64,000 nt of DNA from Acridotheres tristis (taxonomy: Eukaryota > Chordata > Aves > Passeriformes > Sturnidae). Shown here piece after piece: positions 45,216 through 57,670 of the stretch. The stretch lies in the NCBI GenBank assembly GCA_037013685.1, contig CM072892.1:14513501-14577500 (forward strand), written 5' to 3'. The translations under genes and the position numbers were made by a program. The stretch's first letter is position 1. Each line of letters begins with the position of its first letter. Under the pieces are notes generated by a model that was not told the origin of the DNA, ran no database searches, and worked only from the letters and a program-made list of their open reading frames with translations.

Positions 45216-48200
45216 GAGGAGCTCATTCTTATCCTTGAAGACCCCTGGCACAAGGAAAAACAAGTCTCTGACCTTTTTTTGAAACTCCAGACTTGTTCAC
45301 TTGACTGCCATAATAGCCATTGACTATTACAAAAATTATCTTTGCATATACTTTGAAAAATATATTTTTATAATATAGTCTCCTTTTGTATAGAAACCCA
45401 AAGGGGATTGCAGCTCATGGAAACTCTCCAACCCAACTTGAAACTAGCAGCCTCAGAGTGCTTGGAAATGATGGGAAGGTGCACAGATCTCCATGGCTTA
45501 CTCAGCTTTCTGCTGCCATCACTGCACTGTTATCAGTACTCAGCAAGCCAGATAAAAGCTATTCCTGCTGTCTGCTCAAGTCACAGTCACACCTCCAGGC
45601 TGCTCCAGTATAGACACACCTTCTGTCTAAGAGCCTTACCCTACATGAGCTCTTCCAGTTTTAATAAATTTGCAGTGAAATATTAAACACTGGCATATAC
45701 ATTATTTTTGGCAAAAAGAAGCAAAAGTTGGAATCTGAATTTAAAACTGTAGTGCAACAAGTGGACATGAAGATTAATGGACTTAACAAACACATACAAC
45801 TTTTGAGACATACCTAGCAGACTTCATGCTTTTAAAATGTCACAGTTCATGTAGTTGTCACTTCAAACACTAAGGAAGCTGGCACTCCCCAAGTGCCAGC
45901 AAGCTCTGACTGGACAGTAATATGACTCAGACGTCTGAAATTAAAAACTGTCCAAGAAAATGTATAATTTCTTAAAGACCTCATTCTGCATGTTTTATAC
46001 CACACTCCACTTTGCAAAGAAATGGTTGTCTGATCAGCTAAATAAAAATGAGATGTTTCCACTATACCTTCAGGAGAGGAAACAGAGCTGTTTGTAATGG
46101 AACAGCTTCCATGGGCAGTGTTGTGAGCTCTAGTTATTGAAAAATGTCTTCTCCTATGAGGTTTGCTTGCCTTTCTCTGGCAGATGTCTAATCAATGATT
46201 CTGAAATGTGTTTTACACTGTGACCCATCTGAACATCACTGATGAACAGGATGTATTTTACTTCTGCAGTTATCAAAAGCCTCATTTCAGTTCACAAGTC
46301 AGATAGTTTTTCTTTCTGTCACAGCATTTTAGTAATGTCAGCTTGGAAATCTCAAAGCAGACTGTTTTGGCAAGCAAGGCACTCTGACCTAATTGAGACC
46401 TCTGGTGGAAATAGGCAAAGCTTTGGAAACCTGCTGCCTTTCTCCTCCTAACAGCAGCAGACAGACACCCCTATGGAAGCAAATTTCTCCTGCTGAAATG
46501 CACCATTGATAAATGAGCTTTTTCTTCTGGTTCTTCAGGAAGTTAAAATAAATATTAAAACCCATAATACAAGAACACTTTTTATTAATTCCAAGCAGAC
46601 TTCACTCTTCAAAGAAACATATTTGTGTTTGAGAACATAAATATACAAATTTTCTGATGACCTGAGGCAGGAGAATTCTGGAGCAAATTCATTCTGTGCT
46701 AACAGGATATTCTGCTGATGCACAGCATTAAATAATCATAGATCAGATGTCTTAAATGTTATTTTCCATATATCTGGGTGTAGTTTTACAGCCAGCTGTT
46801 GCTTCCTCATCATCCTAGAGACATACTGGTTGTATTGGATTTTCCTGTCCTTTTGCTTCGTGTTTTCCTAGGTCAGTCAGGTCAGTTCCCTCATCCAGTG
46901 GGCTCACCTCCTCGAGTCCTGCTGTGAGCACAGCGAGGGACAGGTACATGTGGCTGAGCACAAAGGAAAGAACAGGTCATGCCCTTTCAGATGCAGGCTC
47001 AAAATCACATTTTTCAGACTTGTGATGCAGATTTTGGACACTAATTAGTGCACTGACTACTTTGTTCCACTGAATTCCTTGTTTCCCTCGATGCCTCCAG
47101 TCACACTTCCAAGCCAAAGGTTTCTATTGGGTATGGTGGGATTTTGCACTTTGACTTAATTAAAGCACATAACAGAAGCACAGCTAAGTCTCATCTATAA
47201 ATGTGGAACCATGCTAGAAACACATAAGGATGAACAGTTCTGTTGTAGTTTCCTCTTTTTTCTTTGAAGAGCTCCTTTGGTGAGGCAAATGGAAATAAAA
47301 TGGAAAGGAAAAGAAATATTCTTCCCTAGGGAGATGAAGAAGAAAAATAAGAAAGCCCATTAAAATCCTAGTACTAAATAAAAAAAACAAGAAACAATTC
47401 CTGCACTGCCAGCATGGGACACAGCAAAGATGAGTGTTGTCTGTCAATATTGGTCAAGTTCCTTTTCTTGTCTCCCCTTCAAGAACTGAAGACACAGCAG
47501 GAGCAGCTATGCCAGTGCACTTCTCAAATTTACTCATCTCCATTCTTTCCTCTGCCAAAGTGCCTGGCTCTTTGAAAAAGACCCTTAGTTCACAAAAAGT
47601 TCAAGGATTGCTAACTTGTAAATAGAAGGACTGAAAGAAGATATTTTAATTAAATTCCAGGCTTGTTATTGAGTTAGAGCATTGTCACAACAGACAATTA
47701 TTGTTTTGGAGAATTTGGGTTATTTTAACATGCAGCACAAATCTAAGCAGGGCAAAAAGGAACTTTAAGAAAATGAGAAAAGGAGGAATCTCCAGTCTTT
47801 GGGTTATCAGATCCTTTTTGCTCAGAGTTTGTAGCAGGCATGTGGTGAGATACAATGTGGTTCAGTGCTTTATGAGCTATACAAATACTGGCCAAAAATA
47901 AATCTTGTGGATAACCTTCTTCTTGTTTGGGTGGGCAATACTCCTTGCTTGTGACTGCAGCTGGAGAGTTGCTGCCCAAAGTATGATAGCAATTTTATCA
48001 ACCAGGGACACAATGTACACAAGCACAGCTGAGCTCACAGATTTGCCTTCCCTGGAGGCATTTCCAGGACAGTCCATCACAGGCCTTTTAACAGCTCTCC
48101 ACTATTTAGAGCCACTTTTCTCAGACTGAGTCCCACTGCTGGATCCTTGAGAACACAGGTGCCAAAAACATGAATTCTCCATGTATGACTACATGTGCTG

Positions 48201-49220
48201 CATGTCCTTCCCCTTCCATGTGTATCACGAGTCTCCTGCTTCCAGCCTGGCTGATTAGGTGTGTGGCTAGAGCTGACCAGCTAGATGGGATGATTTCTTT
48301 AATTACTCCACTGGGAAGACTAAACTATTTCCCTAGCTGTGTCCAATGAGCTGGCCGTGTATTTGACACCCTCTCTTTACAAGGGGATGACAGGCCAAAG
48401 TATTTGGCATAGGGTGTATTGGATGGATGGATTATGCAGAAATTTGGAGATGGAATAAGAAAGATATTTAAGAGAGGTACAAATGTGTAGGTTGAAACAC
48501 TTAAAGGCCTATGAAAGGTTTGAGTAATTTCATTCTTGTGCTGCCCTAGATACCAACACAGGAGTGAAATGAAAGAGTGTTTCATTGAGAGTGCTTTGGG
48601 TTCCCACAGACCAAAGGGATTTTGGAGCTGACCTGAGGTGAGAAGAAAGACTTTGGAAAGGCAGGAGATCTCTTGCATCCCAATGGTCCCTGTGGTGTCA
48701 TGAGAAGTTTTCTGGAGGATCTGAGGTCTCTTCTGACAGCCCATGGGGATCTTGGCTGTGATGCTGGATTGGTCATGGGGAATGTTTGCACTGGCATGTC
48801 CCAGCACTGAACTCTGTGTTCAAATCAACCCCCACAAAGAGATTACAAAACAAACTGCTTCTCACCAAAAGAAATTCCTTTGAATTTCTTCAAATTAAAA
48901 AAAAATTCCTTTGCTCTTTGGCTGAAGGAATTAATATGAAAGACACAGAGAAGGAAGCCAAATGGCCAGTGTGGTGTGGGCAGCCTGCATGGTGACAGCT
49001 CACCCCTGGGATGCCACACCTGTGCCTGGACAGATCTAGCAGGGGACATGGCCCCTGTTACCCTCTGTTCAGCAGTGCACATTTGTCACTACAAGGCTTT
49101 GCATATTTAATATCTCACAAGACTTGTGTGACTTCCAAGGCCAAATGTCATGAATGAGATTAAATACTTTGCAAAGTGCAGGAAAACCTCTTTAATCCCA
49201 GGGATAGCAGTCCCAGTTTT

Positions 49221-49418
49221 TCACATTGCTGCCATCACATGTTTCTCTTGAGCCCAGAAAAAGTCTGTGATTTCTCTGGTTTGTCCATTAAGCTGTTCCA
49301 TGACCCTTTCAGTGGCCCACAGGATGTCTAGCAGTTCTTGGTCTTGCTTCACCAGGTGGAGAGGCTGTAGTTCTTGCTGGTCATGCCTACTGAAATTAAT
49401 GCAGAAAGTCACCCACAC
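49221..49418 (-). other. Short helical-looking frame of unknown origin
   Basis: 65 codons on the minus strand, ending MAAM and TGA. The translation is rich in Leu, Gln and Glu with a heptad-like pattern (QELLDILWATERVMEQLNGQ). A good acceptor-like sequence (TTCTGCATTAATTTCAG) sits just inside its start, so it could be a relic exon. It matches no protein that I recognise. Confidence 0.2.
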
Positions 49419-51296
49419 TCTTTTGAGTTGTGAAGCAATACCATAATAAAAAAATATGGATTTATGGACAGGACATGCTTATATAGTGTGTTGGTAATAG
49501 CTTTCTCTTTGTAGAAATATATATTAAAAAAATATAAAAATGTCGAGCTGTCAAAAAAAGTGATTGAAGCAGCAGCTAACTATTATTTTTCAGGGTAAAA
49601 AAGTGCTCATTTGCCACTGACCATCTTCTCTTGATGTAGTTATCCCCAATTAGGCTAAAAGTGCCAGAATTACAATATAGTGTCTGCCAATTCAGCTTTA
49701 CAATGGCTAGATAATTATAGAGCAAGAAAATAGTATGTCTGGAAGGGTGTTAACTGAAGAGCAAGGGACCATGTAAATAAACTTGGCAATGATATTGGAA
49801 GGCAAGAAAAAGACACTACTGGATAATATCATTATTGTGTGCAGGAGTTATTTACATGCAACCAGAGCTTGTCACAAGTAATGAGAATTAGAGGAAAGCC
49901 CCTGCCCTTGGATGCCAGGCACACCATGGAACCTCTTTGCCTCAAGAATGCCAACATGGAAGCTTAATTTTCTTTCTGTGCTGCACAATGCAGAAAATTG
50001 GAAACTGCATCTTCTGACTGGGCCTGAAACATGGTCACAGTGTCAGCTTCCAAATATCAGCTCTCCAGGCAATTCTCTCTTCAGAGGTCAGTCAGCTCCA
50101 GAGTAAAGTGGGAAGGGGAACATGGGGCATGAGAAGTGTTGGGGATTTTGTAGAAACCACGTGTTTTGGGTGGTGATGGAACTCCAAAGAGCTAACCACA
50201 AGAGTTAGCTACACCAGGTACAACTCTTGCCTTGCCTTCATCATCAAATGGTGCTTACAGGAAGGTTAGACAAAACTTCCATCAATTTCTGTGGTTGTCA
50301 CCAGATACATTTATGGCTTCAGAAGGTCTTCAGCCTCTTTTATGTGTAAAAAATATTAAGTTGCAGCAGAAAATTCTACATCTTTCACCAACTTTAGCAG
50401 CTTCTGCCACCCACTTGTAGAGCTTGCCTATATCTGAGCCTGCTCTGTCCATTTTCTGAAGTGGTTTAATATCTTACTGTACAAACAGAAACTTTCTCTG
50501 CTATGGCCTGTCTTGACCAGAAGTTATGGTTACTGCAGCTCTATTAATTACCTGGAATGTGCTAACACAACCCCATTGCATGCAGTCTGCTCTGGGCATG
50601 GGCAGAGCAAGGCAATATTTGCCTGGAAAACAGTGTGTAAATGTTCTTTTCCTTAAACTAAAAGGAAGGTTTGTACAGCATCCAGCAGAAGGTCCTGCTC
50701 TGAGACAAGGTCTTTTATCTGCACTGAAAAATAAGCAAGAATTTTACCCATAGCTAATAAATATCTTCAGGGTTTGGCCCATAGAAATAATAAATGGGAT
50801 AGGTCTGTCAGATTATGAATTGTACATAAGATTTCTCCATTTTTTTCTAACTGTGGCTGTATATTGATGGAAACACAATATGAAAAACTACCCAATATCA
50901 TGATATTCAGTATATTGCATAATGCCTCACTGTGTTGGAAGGGAAAAAAAAAAAGAAAGCCTAAACAATCAATATTCCTTAACCTCTGAATGAAGAAATA
51001 TAAATTTCTAGATGTCATGATGACACAGAAAATTTTGGAACTGGAAACAAGCTCATTATTCAGGGTTGAAGAGCAGGAGATCAGGCAGCAATTGCCCTGC
51101 ATTTTTAAGCAAATGGAGCACATAGATTATTTTTAAGTCACTGTCCCAGTTTTGTGTGGATTCATTGCTGTTCCTGCACAGGAAGGATCCGTTCCACTGC
51201 CTATTTCCTCCTCTCTGAGATCATATTGTCTCCCTGTAATTTTGTAGCAAACACTTTGACTTGAAGAAGGTAATTTTGCTCCTCATTTCATTTCAC

Positions 51297-51356
51297 TTTT
51301 TTTTTTGGTTTGTTTGGGGTTTTTTTTTGTTTTTGTTTTTTTTGTTTTTGTTTTTA
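51297..51356. repeat. T-rich low-complexity tract with G interruptions
   Basis: Runs of T separated by single G or GG, about 60 bp. Could be the complement of a retroposon A-tail, but no body was identified next to it. Confidence 0.85.
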
Positions 51357-51845
51357 AATGCAGTGCATCATCTGGGAATAAGAGGAAAGAAGATATGTCA
51401 GGACCTGGCAGATGCTTCCTGGTTTGCCAGTGGCCAGAACAACGTGTGCTGGTTGGAATCTCACCTACAGGTGCTCCAGTAGCATCTTGCTGTGTTTAAC
51501 ATCCTGTGTGAGAAAAGCTCTGCCACTCTCCTGAGGAGTCATTTCCCTGCTGAGTAAGTCTCAGAGTGACAGTGTGGAGGAAGGTTGCAGTTACCCAGTT
51601 CATCCCAGTAAGAGCTGTTTCCATCAAAGCAGTCATTGCTCAGCTGTAACCAGGTGCTGTTTGCACCCCTGGTGGAACACTGCCTGTAAGTGTAAGCAGT
51701 GGGATGGTGGTGAAATGACTGCCTGGATCACCTGGAAAGTACTTTCAGCACCCTTCCTGCTGTCCTAGACTTCTCCCCTCAGTTCTTCACCATCTCCTCT
51801 CAGTTCCTGCTGCAGTGCCAAGGCTGCCTGTATGGCCTCCTTGAG

Positions 51846-52124
51846 CTTGAAAAGAGTTGTTTGTTGCAGAAAACTGAAAGGGAGTAGATTTAAATCAGAT
51901 ATCAGGGAGAAATTCTTCACTATGAGGGTGGTCAGACACTGGCACAGGTTGCCCAGAGAAGCTGTGGATGCCCCATCCCTGGAAGTGTCCGAGGCCAGAC
52001 TGGACTGGGCTTGGAGCAACCTGGTCTAGTGGAAACTGTTCCTGCCCATGGCAGGAAGGTTGGAACTAGATGATCTCAAAGGTACCTTCCAACCCAAACT
52101 AATACATGATTCCATGATAAGACC
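51846..52124 (+). mobile_element. CR1 LINE 3' end, plus strand
   Basis: The translated end SDIREKFFTMRVVRHWHRLP, then PSLEVSEARLDWAW, matches the CR1 ORF2 C-terminus. A non-coding tail (GGTTGGAACTAGATGATCTC) follows and ends ATGATTCCATGATAAG, the CR1 terminus. 5'-truncated. Confidence 0.93.
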
Positions 52125-55100
52125 AAAGTTTGAACATGAGTTTCCACCTGGGGAAAGTACAAATACAGCCTACCACAGCTGTGCTGCACTGAATACTTTC
52201 CAGCCTTTCCCTCTAATCAGATTTCAGATCTCTACCTAAGGATATCTAAATACTTCTGAATCTGGCTTTAAGTGATGAAAGTGTCTCAAACCCATTTATT
52301 TTCTCTGAAACAGGCCATAGTCTTCCCAACTCCTTTATGCTGAGGTAACACAGATGAGTATCCTGGCCCGTGCTGTCCCACACTGGCTCTCCCAGTATTT
52401 CATGAACCCTTCCCAGCTGCTTTCTCTCCCTCTGCCCCTGTGCTGCTCTGTGCATCAGCCCTGCAGCGAGGACAAGCAGCAATGCAGGGGACTGTACCCT
52501 CCAGCCCCACACATGGCATCTCTCCAGGTGCCTCCTAAATCTCAAGCAAAGCAGGACTGCTCTGCCATGGGGGTCATCTCTTCTCCTCCTACTCTGCTGT
52601 TGCCTCTTTGTCCTTGCCTGCCCGTGGCTGGGGCTGGAGCATTGGTGGGGCACCTCTCTCAGTGTGCTTTTTGGTATGAGACCTTGAACACTGTACAGCA
52701 GTGCATGTTGTTCCTGGTAGTTTTGTGCACCTGTGAGCTATGTAAGGTTAGAGGGGTGCCCAGAACTCAAAACCATCATTCAAGGTAACTGCAGGGCTGG
52801 GATAAGCCAAGGTCTCAGAGATTTCAAGGTTTCACATTGATACCTCCTGGTGATGCACCCAGCAACTAAGTCCTTTCCAGGCCCTGTCCTTCAGGAGACT
52901 TATACTGCTTTATACCCTTCAAAAGCTGACTACATTACGGATTAAAATGGCAAAAAACACTTACCTGGATCTCAGCTGCTAAATTGTCTTGGCCTGGCAT
53001 CTGATGTCTGAGCTTTTCTTCCCATCTCAACCACCCTTGCATGACCTGGGGGAGTCAGGCACATGGGCACTGTAAAACAATCCTTTTGGGAGTCTGTCTT
53101 CTTTTCCAGGCACTTAAATACTTTCAAGGCTCTGGCCTTGTTGCTCTGGTGATTGTTGGCATCTTAACAAGTCTATATTTCTTAATATTTCATTTTTTTC
53201 CATGGGTACCCAGAGTTTGGGATTACTGAAGTTTTGGTCTATGCAAATTCTCTAACCAAACAAGCTGGTTACCAAACATACTAAGTAAGAGAAAATTAGC
53301 AACCTAATAGCACAACTCCTTTACGGCCTTTTAATGCGTCCTTTCATTTCCATTCATTTGGGAAGAACCTGACTAAACGGCAAAAATAAGTACCTGTGGA
53401 GTCACTGGGCCAAACACATTCCTGGTGCAAGGCCAATGAACTTACACTTGGGACAAGTTTAGCTCAGTGGATTTAGGTATGCCTCTGTTTTCCATGTCAA
53501 AGAGCTCCCAGCTGACTGAAAACACATCTCAGAACATTAATGCTGTCCATGAAATGAACCCACGTTTCATGTTCTTTAGACCTAAAGACATGCTATATGT
53601 TTTATATTTCTTGTCAAATAGCCCCCAGAATGATGCATCAGCCTTCATGGTTAACTCACCCATGAAAGTTGAGGTAGCTGGCCTTTTAGGATTTCTGCCT
53701 CTGCAGGCATGCCCCAATGAATGGAACAGACCCAAGGCAGGGGGATAAATGCACCTTCCTTACCAGAGGGATGTAGCACAGAGAGTTGTGGAAAAGAATT
53801 CAAGACCTTCGAAGCATCTGAGCCTCCCTGTAGAAGGGAGCACAGGGGCCACAGGAATGGGGAATGCACTGGAGGACTGATGTTATTTGCCTTTAGGCCA
53901 AGCACATGACACAAAAGCAGATTGCAATTACCTTTCTGTCCCCTCCTTAACATACCGCCCCTCTGTTGTGAGCCCAGTGTGTTTAATCCCCAGGATCTAT
54001 CCCAAAATATTTAGCTCATTTTGTACATATTACCTTCAAGTAATCATACACCACTGAGTCATACATCATGGGATTAACAATCCTACACATGGTATAAACA
54101 GAACCTAAATAAAATCCCAGAAAAAGGATATTGCCTTTTAAATAAGTCCTGACAGCTGTGGAAAATATTATGCCCCAATACAACCCTCCCATACGACATA
54201 CATTAATATGAAGAGAACCCCAAACTGTTCCTCTGGATATTTTGTAAGGTTTTATTTTATTGTGGATTGGACATATTGAAGTAAGACTATAATCTTATTG
54301 TGCTCTGACCTGTGCTTTTACTACACTGTATAAACAGCAGTTACTATGTTAGATGGAGAAATGTTTACAGAAAGAAGAAATAAAAACAAACGGATTTATT
54401 GTGTTGCAGAAATTTGAAACAGGGCTGAAAGACTGCCCATGTGTTTTGTGCTTGTAAGACCTTTCCCTGATGGAAACAGACAGCTTAAAGATGACAGAAG
54501 CACAGCGAGGTCCTGTGCTATCAAGAATAAAATGCAATATCCGCACAGCACCGACTCTTTCCAGCCAGCCCCGCTGCAGTCAAAGCCCTTGATATGGCTC
54601 TTGCTGTTGTCTGTTCACATAAGCAGGTTTGGGATCTCATTTTTTTAATAGATTTTGAAATTGCTTTTAAGTGCTAGTGAAAAGTGCCAGATTGACAGCT
54701 CTGGAGTCTGGAGCCTCCTTTTAACCACAGAGAGAGTACAGCATGGGAAATGGCAAAACAAACTTCCTTCCCAGCCCGATCCACAGCCCCATCAGTGCCA
54801 GACAGGAGGGAAGCACAGTGGGTTATCCTTCTCCACAGGCTCCTACAATGCCCTAAAGCACTCAGGGCAAGCAGCCACAGCCTTTATGGGCTGCAGGCTG
54901 AGATCACCCAAGGCACCCATAAAACCAGTCCAAATACAAAAACCACTGGGGAATGCCAGTTTGCCTTTTGGGAAAGCCCTTCTCTCCTCCTCTCTTTCAA
55001 AAGCTTTTCCTCAAGACAAAGATCATTAGAGAAAAGTGGACTTTTCCACATCATGACTTGGCTTTTTTTTTTTGTTGACATTTTTGCTGACAGGCGTATC

Positions 55101-55403
55101 AACATTGATGCCAGCATGATCATTTAGATTTTTCATTTTTCCAAATTCTGTGTTTCTGGCAGAAAAGAATGCTAATAAACATGTCAGTGATATTCTTGAT
55201 AAGAAGATGGATTAAAAACACCATATGCAAAATCTTCAGCTATAAAACACAGAACTGAAACACTGGCCTGTTTTCAGCCCTACAAAATGGAAACAATTTT
55301 GAAATTTTAAAAGATTTTTCTGTTTCACATTTCAACCAGTCTTGTGATCTTCCAAGTAAAGTCTCCACAGACTGCTCAAAAAGGAAAAAAAAAGTTTCCT
55401 AAA
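52125..55403. other. Intergenic sequence, nothing recognised
   Basis: Overlapping opposite-strand open frames at 52246-52788 lie in G+C-richer DNA and look like chance. 53290-53360 (CTTTACGGCCTTTTAATGCG) and 54470-54560 carry a few CpGs in plain sequence. No gene was recognised. Confidence 0.5.
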
Positions 55404-55474
55404 ATGAAATCCTGGCCCCATTGAAGTAATCTGCAAAGCTCTAGTTGAATTCAACCCAGCTAGAATTTCACCCC
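55404..55474. repeat. Ancient palindromic amniote repeat remnant
   Basis: TGAAATCCTGGCCCCATTGA at one end and AGCTAGAATTTCACCCC at the other, with CAAAGCTCTAGTTGAATTC between. This is the order of an old hairpin-like interspersed repeat built on 'aaatcctgaccccattgaagtcaatgg' and its complement. The family name was not determined. Confidence 0.45.
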
Positions 55475-57419
55475 TTATTTGTACACTGAGCAAATCTGAT
55501 CTGGAGTTGGTAACACATAATAAACATGAGACCCTAGGATGCCATTTTTAGTCACTTTTCAGGAGAGAGCTGTGCTTTAATTTATTTTGTCAAGTGTTTC
55601 CACTTAGGTTTTTCCTATTAATGCTTCTGTTACCCGCTGCACAGTAAGGTTATACCTCATATAAGTTCTTCTCCCTTAATAATTGTGGTACTTTTGCAAA
55701 TGTTACACTCTTTAATATGTGATTTCAGAATAATGAATGCTTGTCAAACTGATTTCTTGCTGTCTTAAAAGAGGTGGATGTGTTCAGCAATTTGCACTAG
55801 CAAACAGGCATGATAAGACTTAAAATGGCAGTCACCCCCCAGGAGAGGCTGAATTATGCAGGGCTCCTTCCCAGTAATCAGATGTCAGCTATTTGGCCAT
55901 TAAAAGGATGCTTCAGAATCTGTGATGCTCAGGCTGAATTCTGTCTCTTTCGGACCCCCATTGCAAAATGTCTCTGTGTACATGAAAAAATGAATTTCTG
56001 AAAATAACTGTACATCAGATAAAACCCTGAAAAATTCCATGAGCCACAAAGTATGGCAAGAAAGGTGACATACATCCTTTCACCTCCACAGGAGAGGGAA
56101 TAACAGTCCAGGTGCTGTTCTTGGTAACTTCAAGAATAGTTCATAAGATTAAACAAACCAGGAATGCATAGGGATTATCAAGACAAAGAAATGATAAAGC
56201 TTCCTGATTTTTTTTTTTGCTTTCCTCAGTGAACAGCACAAATCTTCCCCTTAAAAAGACCTTCTTGAAAAGCTAAAGACTAGATGTTCTGAAAAAAGCT
56301 CATTAACAAATACCACTTTTTCGGTGGAAAATTTTACCAAGCAATAAAAAACTAGTTGTATCAAAAATAGTTTTTCTAAAGCTAAAATCATTCAGGTTTT
56401 TATGTCTAATCCCTTGTTTAATCCAGGTCTGGGGCAAGTACTGGCTGAACCTGCCATGCTCCAGCTCCATTCACCCTCCCAGCAGTGCGAGGCTCCCATC
56501 TCCCACTTTTCAGGCTGTGAGTTGTCAGTCCCTCAGCTTATGGTAGTTTTATTTATGGAAATGGTGTCACTATATCACATTAAATGTTGAAAGGAGAAAA
56601 TGTCAAGAAATTATCATATTGATATATAATCCCTGGTTTTAGAGGAAAGAAAAGATTTTTTTCGTATATCTATATATGTTTTTAAAATGGCTGTTTGAAA
56701 TTGCCTGGGGAAGCCTTAGGAAGATGTTTAACTCACTGAATGCAGATGATGGCAGGAAAAATAAGCATTAATTACACAGCCTTGTGAATTAAATGTATTT
56801 TAGATTCATGGAAAGCAGGGCTGGGAACAAATTCAAAAAGTTAGTTACTCCAGCTTTCTCTACTGAGATGGGATCAAGTTCATGTGTCGTGTGGAGTCTA
56901 ATCTGGATCTTCCTGTGTAGGTGAAGGGTTTGAAGTGATCAGAAGTGTGCGACCTGTGCACGTGCTCATCTGTCCTTGCTCCCGGACAGCCGAGCTCACA
57001 CCTTGCTGGGATACAGGCAGGAATCAGGTGATTCACCTTGGTGCTGGAAAAGCTTCCTCAGCCCAGCACTGAGAGTATTTTGTAACACCATTTCTTGCAG
57101 GTCTGTTGCAGGACTATGACTGAGAAATGTTTAGAAATGTATGAGCTGATAAGGTCTCCAAAACCTGCTTTATAGCAAAAATTGAAAGCAATGCAACCTA
57201 TTTATTTTATCAGACAGAAACTGGGCATGGTTGCAGATGAAAGAGGGACAATTCCAACAGTTCACTGCTGCTCAGAAGAATAGCCTGGGTGCCTGCTCTC
57301 TCCTCTGGGGGCCACCAGCACACTCAGAATCCATTATGGGGAGAAAATGTTGGATATCAGATAGGTCTTGATTTTATCAGTGCAAAGGGAACACAAATCA
57401 ATGTCTGCAAAGGGAAACT
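55475..57419. other. Intergenic sequence, nothing recognised
   Basis: AT-rich with short A and T runs. The stretch 55545-55660 lacks repeats and might be conserved, but no motif grouping stands out. Confidence 0.45.
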
Positions 57420-57670
57420 TTAGAAGGCAGTGAGGTTTTCTTCACAAAAAGAGGCCAGCTACCTCTGACTGCTGGAACAACTTCTCCAAAGATGTATGGA
57501 TTACCCAAACTGGAGATCTCTGTTAACATTTTCCAGCTCAGCCAAAGGGTTTTTGTTTGGTTCAGGAATTGCTTCTTGGTCTTTGTTGTTTTATGGCCTT
57601 TGTTATATCAAAAGTCAGACTAGATAATCATAACAGCCCCTTCTAGCCACCAGAACTTTGGATCTATTAT
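57420..57670 (+). mobile_element. Ancient CR1-like LINE 3' end, plus strand
   Basis: It follows the old CR1/L3-type tail throughout: TGCTGGAACAACTTCTCCAA, then GTTCAGGAATTGCTTCTTGG, then TTATGGCCTTTGTTATATCA, GTCAGACTAGATAATCATAA and CAGCCCCTTCTAGCCACCAG. Divergence is much higher than in the other CR1 copies here, so the insertion is old. Confidence 0.75.

Larger units (their letters stand above)
43851..51845. other. Long intergenic stretch, no gene recognised
   Basis: About 8 kb. Contents noted: a GGCCATTTTGAGTCAGACCA phrase at 45149-45168, typical of an old CR1-type repeat; a short minus-strand frame at 49418-49221; and a T/G-rich tract at 51297-51356. The 160-codon minus frame at 48807-48325 has no recognisable motif. 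Confidence 0.5.

Noticed and set aside
48325..48807. 160-codon minus-strand open frame
   Set aside because: No motif and no splice or poly(A) context; composition looks non-coding.
52246..52788. Overlapping open frames on both strands (135 and 144 codons)
   Set aside because: They lie opposite each other in G+C-richer DNA where stops are rarer; neither resembles a protein family.
54655..55127. Overlapping plus-strand frames of about 125 codons
   Set aside because: Two frames open in parallel over the same DNA, no motif, no splice context.
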